From Promethearchaeota archaeon (GTDB lineage Archaea > Asgardarchaeota > Lokiarchaeia > Sigyniarchaeales > SOKP01): a DNA stretch of 6,449 nucleotides. The notes under the pieces were generated by a model. The model was not told where the DNA came from. It did no database searches and saw only the letters and a program-made list of their open reading frames with translations. The position numbers and the translations under genes were made by a program. Positions 1-5,419 of this stretch are shown here, one piece after another (the first letter of the stretch is position 1; the number at the start of each line of letters is the position of its first letter). The stretch is taken from NCBI GenBank assembly GCA_016840695.1, contig JAEORV010000096.1, positions 1 to 6,449 of the forward strand. Direction: 5' to 3'.

Positions 1-70
1 TAGAATTCTTTATTTTTTACTAATTTATCAATTAATAGAATTTCAAATTAAATTCATTAACTTAACGCGT

Positions 71-1348
71 TTATAATTGTTTCAATGCTTGATCAAGATC
101 TTCTATTAAATCATCTGGATCTTCCAATCCTACGGAAAACCTGAAATGAGTATCGGATATTCGCATAAATCTCTTTTCCCATGAGGCGAGATCGATTCCT
201 GTCATGAGGGATGTATATTCTATGAGAGAAGTCGTGTCTCCTAAAGAAACGCCTATCTTTATTAATTTTAACAATTCAGCAAATTTATAGCTAGCCTCCA
301 CAGATTCCAATTCAAACCCAATCATACCTCCAAAGTCTTTCATTTGCTTTTTTGCAAGATCATATCCGGGATGGGATTCTAATCCGGGATAGATAACTTC
401 AGATATTTTTGGGTGTTTTTCTAAAAATTTCGCAATCTTCAAAGCACTAGCACAATGACGATCCATCCTCATCTTGAGAGTTCTTGAACCTCTTAGAATT
501 AGCCAAGCGTTAAACGGGCTTAAGACGGCTCCTTGCGTTTCCATCCAAAAATAGCGGATGTTCCGAATGTTGTTCTTGGCCCCAATAATAGATCCACCAA
601 GGCAATCACCATGTCCATTAATATATTTTGTTAAACTTTCAACTACCAGATCTGCTCCCTTTTTAATAGGTTTTTGAAGTGCGGGGGATGCCCATGTGTT
701 ATCTACAACGCACTTTCCCCCAACTTCGTGAATTAAATCCGCACACCCTTGTATGTCTAGAATATCAATTGTTGGATTAGCGGGAGTTTCAATAAATATG
801 AGTTTTGTGTTCTCGTCAATTGCGTTTTTAACTTCGTTGAGGTCTCTCATATCCACGCGTTTTGTTTCAAGGCCCATTTGGGGGTAAATTTTAGTAAAAA
901 GTCTATACGACCCTGTATATAGGTTATTGTGAATGACCATGTTTCGTACTACTTCTGGTCGTGCTTGAGGAAGGAGTTGTTTTAATTTTTTTGGCCGAAT
1001 CCTCTCAAATCGATGTTGAAAAACGCTTGAACATGCTAGATGAATAGCGGCCATTCCAGACGCAACGGAAACAGCAGCTTCGCCTCCATGAAGTGTTGCA
1101 AGTTTTTGATCCAGAGCAAACAACGTGGGATTCTCAGTACGAGAATAGTAATAATTGTTTTCCAGCAGTTCAGATAATGAAGAATATGTATAGGATTTTG
1201 TAGCATAGATCGGCAGGCGAATGCTAAACGATGTTTCTGGGTATGGATCTTCGCCCGCACGAAGTATTTGAGTTTCAAATTCCAATTCATCCCACTTTTT
1301 ACGATTTTTTTCATCACTTTGCGATAGTGATTCCTTTTTTTCTGACAT
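71..1348 (-). CDS. PLP-dependent Cys/Met metabolism (trans-sulfuration family) enzyme, methionine gamma-lyase / cystathionine gamma-synthase-like
   Basis: This 425-residue cytosolic enzyme belongs to the fold-type I PLP family that includes cystathionine gamma-synthase, cystathionine gamma-lyase and methionine gamma-lyase. Seen in the sequence: YSR at 68-70 and SGM at 97-99 (cofactor phosphate contacts), Tyr144 in the place of the catalytic tyrosine, ETPANPT at 187-193, Asp216 in VVDNT (pairs with the PLP pyridine nitrogen), Lys241 in SLTKYINGHGD (Schiff-base lysine), SLGDTTSLIE at 368-377, and Arg403 in the C-terminal RFSVGLED (substrate carboxylate). The SLGDT and ETPANP wording leans toward methionine gamma-lyase. 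However, the residue two after Tyr144 is Gly, not the Cys of well-studied methionine gamma-lyases, so substrate and reaction stay open. It is slightly longer than the usual ~390-400 residues because of a lysine-rich N-terminal tail (about 1-22) and an insertion of about 21 residues before Tyr144. The start is the only ATG ahead of the conserved core; there is no Shine-Dalgarno. It is divergent from the mttC cluster. Confidence 0.93.
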   Translation of the reverse strand: MSEKKESLSQSDEKNRKKWDELEFETQILRAGEDPYPETSFSIRLPIYATKSYTYSSLSELLENNYYYSRTENPTLFALDQKLATLHGGEAAVSVASGMAAIHLACSSVFQHRFERIRPKKLKQLLPQARPEVVRNMVIHNNLYTGSYRLFTKIYPQMGLETKRVDMRDLNEVKNAIDENTKLIFIETPANPTIDILDIQGCADLIHEVGGKCVVDNTWASPALQKPIKKGADLVVESLTKYINGHGDCLGGSIIGAKNNIRNIRYFWMETQGAVLSPFNAWLILRGSRTLKMRMDRHCASALKIAKFLEKHPKISEVIYPGLESHPGYDLAKKQMKDFGGMIGFELESVEASYKFAELLKLIKIGVSLGDTTSLIEYTSLMTGIDLASWEKRFMRISDTHFRFSVGLEDPDDLIEDLDQALKQL

Positions 1349-1414
1349 TTTAAGCGCCTTGTTTGAAATTTTACTCTAATAATTTTTTCATTATCAACTA
1401 AAATTTAGCTAATT

Positions 1415-1427
1415 AATTATATAAAAG
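1415..1427. promoter_or_regulatory. TATA-like core in the divergent intergenic region
   Basis: The 159 bp between the two divergent starts hold an AT-only core, AATTATATAAAAG, that matches the archaeal TATA box and reads acceptably on both strands. On the plus strand it would place transcription start near 1447, giving a leader of about 60 nt for the corrinoid gene. On the minus strand it would give a leader of about 45 nt for the PLP enzyme. Other plus-strand candidates lie closer to the gene: TATTAAATA at 1459-1467 and CATATAG at 1474-1480. The last would fit a leaderless transcript beginning at or near the ATG, which agrees with the absence of a Shine-Dalgarno. Which box is used cannot be decided from sequence. 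Confidence 0.4.
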
Positions 1428-1507
1428 CTTTTTTACAAGTAATTGTTAATTGTATTTGTATTAAATAGATTGTCATATAGAAATTATTTGCCACGTTTTG
1501 ATTTAAA

Positions 1508-2152
1508 ATGCCATTGGAAGAAGAAATGAAAGAATCGATATTAGAATGGGACGAAGACAAATTAATCGAACTGTGTCGTACCTCTTTAGAAAAAAAAGAA
1601 GCAACGCCAGAAGAATTGCTCAAAATCATTGGAAGCACCATGCAATACATCGGGGAATTGTTCGAACAAGAAGAGATTTTCCTACCTGATTTGATTGGTT
1701 CAGCAGACATAGTCAAAAAGGTGGTAGACGAGATCCTAGATCCTGCGATCAAGGAAAAAGGAGGAGAAAGAAAAACTTTTGGTAAGGTAGTCTTAGGAAC
1801 GGTGGAAGGAGACGTCCATAGCATTGGTAAGGATTTGGTTGCATCGTTTCTATTTTCTAACGGATTTGACATTTTTAATCTTGGTGAGGAAGTTCCTGCA
1901 AGCGCCTTCATTGAAAAAGCAGAAGAAGTAAACGCTAAAGTAATCGGGCTCTCTTCTCTCTTGACGATGTCAATGAATTTTCAAAAAGAAGTAATTGATG
2001 AACTAAATAAAAGAGGATTGAGAGATAAATATAAGGTTGTAATTGGTGGTAGTCCGACATCAGTAGATTGGGCTGAAGAAATTGGTGCTGACGGTTGGGC
2101 TGACGATGCCATCGAGGCAGTTTCATTGATTAAAAATTTACTGAACATATAA
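1508..2152 (+). CDS. mttC: Corrinoid (methyl-carrier) protein of the MttC/MtgC type
   Basis: This 214-residue cytosolic methyl carrier shuttles between cob(I)alamin and methyl-cob(III)alamin, accepting the methyl group from its partner methyltransferase. Residues about 1-90 form the helical N-terminal cap typical of the methionine-synthase B12-binding family (IGELFEQEEIFLPDL is the recognisable part). Residues about 92-214 are the Rossmann-like cobalamin domain. The base-off/His-on signature is complete: D102-V-H104-S-I-G107, then the SxL motif in GLSSLLTMSM (149-151), then IGG at 179-181. His104 is the predicted lower axial cobalt ligand. Length matches the family (about 210-220). The start has no Shine-Dalgarno (TTTAAAATG), suggesting a leaderless or SD-independent start. 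It lies 24 bp before the MttB-type gene, the usual corrinoid protein/methyltransferase pairing. The symbol denotes family, not proven trimethylamine specificity. Confidence 0.92.
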   Translation: MPLEEEMKESILEWDEDKLIELCRTSLEKKEATPEELLKIIGSTMQYIGELFEQEEIFLPDLIGSADIVKKVVDEILDPAIKEKGGERKTFGKVVLGTVEGDVHSIGKDLVASFLFSNGFDIFNLGEEVPASAFIEKAEEVNAKVIGLSSLLTMSMNFQKEVIDELNKRGLRDKYKVVIGGSPTSVDWAEEIGADGWADDAIEAVSLIKNLLNI

Positions 2153-2160
2153 TTAACTAC

Positions 2161-2164
2161 GAGG
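2161..2164 (+). promoter_or_regulatory. Ribosome binding site for the mttB-like gene
   Basis: GAGG, followed by a purine-rich stretch, sits in the 24-bp gap after the corrinoid gene, 12 nt before the ATG at 2177. The spacing is a little long, but this is the only candidate and it supports translation from the downstream part of a polycistronic message. Confidence 0.5.
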
Positions 2165-2176
2165 AAAACAATAACA

Positions 2177-3712
2177 ATGAAGATAAAACATTTAGAAGTT
2201 CTTTCAAAAGACGAAATTGAAGCAATTAATTCAGCATCATTAAATTTACTCTTTACAGTAGGACTTAAAATAGATTCTAAGGAGGTCAAGACGTTATTCG
2301 TGAATCACGGTGCAGAAATTGATAACGAAACCAATTTTATTAAACTCCCAGAATCATTAGTTAAAGAGCAGATGAAGAAAGTACCAAGTTCATTTAAATT
2401 ACATGGTCCCGATGGATCCTTTAACTTTGAGGTTAATACAACGAGTACAAAATTTGCTACAATTGGCACTCCAGTTAAAATATACGATCCCAGTCGTAAG
2501 AGCGGCGTGAGAAAGACCGTGATGGCTGATACAATCAAGCAAATTCGAATTGTCGACAGTTTAAAGCACATTTTATGCTCTCACGTGGATGTGTGGCCTG
2601 GTGATGTCAAATACACGGCTCTTCACGCTCACTGTATTTATCAGTGGGCAAAAAACACTCGCAAACCGTATGGATTAGGGTGTTTCGGTAAGGTTGCCAG
2701 CCAAGACATGATGAACATGGTATCAACTGTAGTTGGAGGGGATGAAGAACTAATTAAAAACCCTCGACTTGTTGGTTTTGTTAATCCTACTAGTCCCTTA
2801 CATTTACCTCACATAATGACGAACGGATATGAAGTGTTCGCAAAATATAAACAACCTACAATAATAGCTCCTGAAGCACTAGCAGGAATTTCAGCACCAG
2901 TTACATTAGCTGGCCTTTTAACTCAAACCAACGCTGAAGTTATTGGTGGAATTGTACTCGGGCAATTATTCAATCCAGGAGCACCAGTTTTCTTTGGAAC
3001 GGTCTCTTGTTGTGGTGACATGCGCACGGGTAATTCTGCATTAGGATCCATTGAAACAGGTTTGATCACGACAGGAATGGCTCAGATGGCGCGTTATTAT
3101 AACATCCCTTCTCGCGGACCTGGGGGGATAACCGATTCCAAATGTTTTGACATACAGAACGGTTTTGAGCGGTATCAAACGCTTTTCTTTGCAGCTCAAG
3201 CAGGAATCAACTACATCACGTGTGCGGGAACTTATGAAGAGACGCTAGTTGAGGCGTTAGAACTATTAGTAATTGACGACGAGTTAGTAGGTGTCGTGAA
3301 AAGAGCGCTCGAAGGCGTGACGGTTAACGATGAAACAATTGGATTAGAAGTTATTAAGAAAGTCGCTACTGCAAACAAAACTGGTTCAAATTACTTGGGA
3401 GAAGCGCATACTCGAAAGTTCATGAAAAAAGAATTGTATCTTCCAAAATTGATTAATCGAGAGAGAAGGTCAACCTGGGTCAAAAAAGGTTCAAAAGATA
3501 TAATTGGAGTCGCCAGCGATATAGTTGAAAAAACGCTAAAAGATTATTCGCCTCCAGAGCTCGATAAAGATATTGAAAAGAAATTGCTTGACTATATCAA
3601 AGAAGTTGAATCGAGGTCGCTTGAATACTTTAAACAAGCAGAAGGAATATTCGCCAAGAGCATTTCCATAATTGGAACGGATGTAGAACTCAAGGAAGAT
3701 GATATAAAATAA
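2177..3712 (+). CDS. mttB: MttB-superfamily corrinoid-dependent methyltransferase, non-pyrrolysine
   Basis: This 511-residue protein has the length and conserved blocks of the trimethylamine methyltransferase (MttB) superfamily, predicted TIM barrels that transfer a methyl group from an N-methylated substrate to a cognate corrinoid protein. Recognisable blocks are the N-terminal helical lead-in (LSKDEIEAINSASLNLL), GTPVKIYD near 97-104, the IIAPEALAGISAPVTLAG segment (229-246), PSRGPGGITDSKCFDIQ (311-327), LLVIDDEL (363-370), and the C-terminal GSNYLGEAHTRKF region (403-415). There is no in-frame TAG, so it is not a pyrrolysine trimethylamine enzyme. By family precedent (MtgB for glycine betaine, and carnitine, proline betaine and gamma-butyrobetaine homologues) the substrate is more likely a quaternary amine, but it cannot be named from sequence. 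It directly follows its presumed partner corrinoid protein. No methylcorrinoid:tetrahydropterin methyltransferase or reductive activase is in the window. The symbol denotes the superfamily only. Confidence 0.92.
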   Translation: MKIKHLEVLSKDEIEAINSASLNLLFTVGLKIDSKEVKTLFVNHGAEIDNETNFIKLPESLVKEQMKKVPSSFKLHGPDGSFNFEVNTTSTKFATIGTPVKIYDPSRKSGVRKTVMADTIKQIRIVDSLKHILCSHVDVWPGDVKYTALHAHCIYQWAKNTRKPYGLGCFGKVASQDMMNMVSTVVGGDEELIKNPRLVGFVNPTSPLHLPHIMTNGYEVFAKYKQPTIIAPEALAGISAPVTLAGLLTQTNAEVIGGIVLGQLFNPGAPVFFGTVSCCGDMRTGNSALGSIETGLITTGMAQMARYYNIPSRGPGGITDSKCFDIQNGFERYQTLFFAAQAGINYITCAGTYEETLVEALELLVIDDELVGVVKRALEGVTVNDETIGLEVIKKVATANKTGSNYLGEAHTRKFMKKELYLPKLINRERRSTWVKKGSKDIIGVASDIVEKTLKDYSPPELDKDIEKKLLDYIKEVESRSLEYFKQAEGIFAKSISIIGTDVELKEDDIK

Positions 3713-3715
3713 GTA

Positions 3716-4954
3716 TTGTTGATTATATTGAAAGAATATTTGAATTTAGATCTCTATAATTTAATTCTTATCAGGTACAACGAAATTTGGTTGAAGTCAA
3801 CTAAAATCAAAATTAGGATGATAAAAGCGCTCTTGAATAATATCAAGATCTCCTTAAGTCGTAAAGAAATTCCATTTCACAAATATCAGCTAAGCAATGA
3901 TTCAACGAGAATTTATTTCTTTTTTAATAATGAGGAAATTCCGCAAGCAATCGAACTATTGAATTTCACTTTTGGGGTATATTCATTCAGTCCCGCGTTA
4001 AGAACATCAGCTAAGATGAAGAATATAGCTGAAAGAGCGATTGAGATAGCTGAAAGAATCATCCACGAGGGAGATTCGTTTGCGCTAAGAGTAAAAAGAT
4101 CTGGAGATCACGATTATAGTTCGAAAGATGTTGCCGTCGAGGTAGGGCAAGCAATCATAGACCATTTTCAAAAATCTAATGTAAACTTAAAGGTAAACCT
4201 GAGTAATCCAGATAAGAAGATTTTCATAGAAGTTCGAGATCAATTCAGTTATATCTTTACTGACATTATCTATAGCGATTGGGGAGGACTTCCAATTGAA
4301 ACAAGTAAAAAGATTGCCTGCATGGACATAGGTAGGTTGAACGATTTGCTTGCAGCATTCATGCTGATGCGAAGGGGATCAGAGCTTTATCCCGTATTAT
4401 TTGATTTAATGGAAGATGAAGCTTCATTTGAAACGCGGATTTCTAACTGGAAAGAGAATGTTAACTTCACCCCCTTTTTTAAATTCACTGTAAGAAGAAT
4501 AAAATTTAAAAAAATAATGGATAAAGTAATTAAACAATTAAATGTAGCAGATTATACTTGCGCGCTCTGTAGACTATTAAGATACGACATAATGAGTAAA
4601 ATATTAAATAGCAAAGATGATAAAAATCTCACTAGAATAAGGGCCATATCTGATGGTGTTTCTTTGGTTGATATTTCGCTTTGTCCTGATCAGGTAGAGT
4701 TGGAATCAATTGCTCTTAATTACTTGTTCACTAATCATCCTGTTTTTACTCCTTTAATAGGATTAGAACCAGATAAGATAAGTAGTTATCTTAAAAAGAT
4801 TTCTACTAACTTTAAAAAGGTGGATTATTGCCCATATAAGCCGAAAAACCAAAAGATGAATTCAGAGGAAGTAAAAAAGATTTATCAGTCATTAGACCTT
4901 AATAAACTCGTTACTGAATGCATTCAAGAGATGGAAAAAATTAAAATTATTTGA
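3716..4954 (+). CDS. thiI: ThiI-like protein (NFLD-THUMP-AANH) with degenerate PP-loop; conventional thiolation activity unlikely
   Basis: This 412-residue protein aligns by eye along its length with archaeal ThiI, the tRNA s4U8 synthetase. It has an N-terminal LIRYNEIWLKS block (18-28), a THUMP-type region (about 75-185, with RVKRSGDHDYSSKDVAVEVG and NLSNPDKKIFIEVRD), the GLPIETSKK linker (191-199), and a C-terminal PP-loop-ATPase-like domain. The last keeps PVLFD (226-230), the CxxC at 282-285, PLIGLEPDKI (346-355) and a C-terminal CPYKPKNQK block. The nucleotide-binding SGGIDSP motif is replaced by DIGRLND (204-210), and the later TGESLGQVASQT-type motif is DGVSLVDISLCP (313-324). Adenylation of tRNA is therefore unlikely, but the RNA-binding half appears intact. 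The frame is open over all 412 codons, so this is a maintained paralogue, not an obvious pseudogene. No ATG precedes the conserved N-terminus: TTG at 3716 (3 nt after the mttB stop) is the longest choice, with TTG at 3719, 3728 or 3740 as alternatives. The symbol marks family only. Confidence 0.85.
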   Translation: MLIILKEYLNLDLYNLILIRYNEIWLKSTKIKIRMIKALLNNIKISLSRKEIPFHKYQLSNDSTRIYFFFNNEEIPQAIELLNFTFGVYSFSPALRTSAKMKNIAERAIEIAERIIHEGDSFALRVKRSGDHDYSSKDVAVEVGQAIIDHFQKSNVNLKVNLSNPDKKIFIEVRDQFSYIFTDIIYSDWGGLPIETSKKIACMDIGRLNDLLAAFMLMRRGSELYPVLFDLMEDEASFETRISNWKENVNFTPFFKFTVRRIKFKKIMDKVIKQLNVADYTCALCRLLRYDIMSKILNSKDDKNLTRIRAISDGVSLVDISLCPDQVELESIALNYLFTNHPVFTPLIGLEPDKISSYLKKISTNFKKVDYCPYKPKNQKMNSEEVKKIYQSLDLNKLVTECIQEMEKIKII

Positions 4955-4979
4955 ATATTATCAATATTAAGGTAATGTT

Positions 4980-4985
4980 AAGGAG
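4980..4985 (+). promoter_or_regulatory. Strong Shine-Dalgarno for the ubiquitin-like sulfur carrier gene
   Basis: AAGGAG lies 9 nt before the ATG at 4995 and is the best Shine-Dalgarno in the window. It decides the start: an ATG at 4988 is only 2 nt from the motif and opens a four-codon frame, so it is not the gene start. The strength contrasts with the SD-less starts of the corrinoid and GTPase genes and suggests high, independent translation inside the cluster. Confidence 0.75.
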
Positions 4986-4994
4986 TCATGACAC

Positions 4995-5276
4995 ATGGCT
5001 AAAGTTACATTAAACTTACTCAACATCTTTCAGTTAAAATTAAAGGAAAAATCAGTAAAATACGAAGGTAAAAACGTTGGCGATATAATTTCGCAGTTTG
5101 TAAAAGATTATGGTGAAAAGCTCGAAGATGGAATGCTTAGTAAAAACAGAAAACGACTACATAAGCAAATGTTAATTTTAGTAAACGGTCGCAATATAAC
5201 CTATTTAAAAAATTATAAAACAAAGCTCAATGATGGAGACGAGCTATATATCTCAGTGCCTCTTGCAGGCGGCTAG
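4995..5276 (+). CDS. MoaD/ThiS/SAMP-family ubiquitin-like beta-grasp protein with C-terminal Gly-Gly
   Basis: This 93-residue beta-grasp protein ends in VPLAGG, with Gly92-Gly93 exactly at the C-terminus, the hallmark of sulfur carriers (MoaD, ThiS) and archaeal ubiquitin-like modifiers (SAMP). The second half reads like the family: ILVNGRNITYL at 61-71, then LNDGDELYISVPLAGG. In the family an E1-like enzyme adenylates the terminal glycine, which then becomes a thiocarboxylate for sulfur transfer or is joined to protein lysines; no E1-like gene is in the window. Whether this one serves molybdopterin/tungstopterin, thiolation, or protein conjugation cannot be told. The lysine-rich stretch at 50-57 is a little unusual for small MoaD proteins. 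It lies 40 bp after the ThiI-like gene and has its own strong ribosome binding site. Translation ends with tandem stops, TAG then TAA. Confidence 0.88.
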   Translation: MAKVTLNLLNIFQLKLKEKSVKYEGKNVGDIISQFVKDYGEKLEDGMLSKNRKRLHKQMLILVNGRNITYLKNYKTKLNDGDELYISVPLAGG

Positions 5277-5353
5277 TAAAAAATTTATCTACTCATTCAC
5301 ATTCTAAAAGAAATAATTTATTAATTCCTCCATCAATAAATGATTTGTAGAAA

Positions 5354-5362
5354 TTTTTAAAT
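5354..5362 (+). promoter_or_regulatory. Candidate TATA box for the Rag-like GTPase gene
   Basis: TTTTTAAAT in the 143-bp gap after the sulfur carrier gene resembles an archaeal TATA element. It would put the transcription start near 5385, leaving a leader of about 35 nt. The gap size and the unrelated function of the next gene support an independent promoter here. The match is modest in an AT-rich background. Confidence 0.3.
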
Positions 5363-5401
5363 GTGAAAAACATCATTAAGAATTTAGATCAAAATTACAC
5401 T

Positions 5402-5414
5402 ATCAAGACTTGAT
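5402..5414. repeat. Short inverted repeat just before the GTPase start
   Basis: ATCAAG and CTTGAT form a perfect 6-bp inverted repeat around a single A, ending 5 nt before the ATG at 5420, in the position where a Shine-Dalgarno would otherwise be. It could be an operator half-site pair overlapping the leader, or chance; the arms are too close for a stable RNA hairpin. Confidence 0.35.
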
Positions 5415-5419
5415 TATTC

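Noticed and set aside
13..18. T6 run near the left edge as a terminator of the PLP enzyme gene
   Set aside because: The T-run is on the plus strand, whereas the gene is on the minus strand; it could only serve a plus-strand gene outside the window, which cannot be seen.
1036..1317. Second minus-strand frame inside the PLP enzyme gene
   Set aside because: It overlaps the YSR/SGM-bearing coding region in another frame and its translation has no recognisable domain.
1417..1911. Minus-strand 164-codon open frame across the divergent region and the corrinoid gene
   Set aside because: It is antisense to a clear B12-binding domain, is serine/proline-rich with no recognisable motif, and would also occupy the promoter region.
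1981..2289. Minus-strand 102-codon frame spanning the mttC-mttB junction
   Set aside because: Antisense to two well-supported genes and without a family motif; the same applies to shorter antisense frames at 1935-2126 and 2305-2571.
3716..4954. ThiI-like gene as a pseudogene
   Set aside because: The frame is uninterrupted across three domains, and conserved blocks on both sides of the missing PP-loop, including the CxxC, remain. Specific loss of the ATP motif fits neofunctionalisation better than decay.
4954..4968. Repeated AATATT after the ThiI-like stop as a hairpin terminator
   Set aside because: The arms are pure A/T and too short to be stable, there is no T-run after them, and the next gene is only 40 bp on with its own ribosome binding site.
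4988..5002. ATG only 2 nt after the AAGGAG, opening a four-codon frame before the sulfur carrier
   Set aside because: Too close to the Shine-Dalgarno and ends at once; the ATG at 4995 has 9-nt spacing and the correct frame.
5277..5419. Possible small RNA or tRNA in the gap before the GTPase
   Set aside because: No tRNA arms, GC-rich stems or CCA context could be found; the stretch is AT-rich and looks like an ordinary promoter region.
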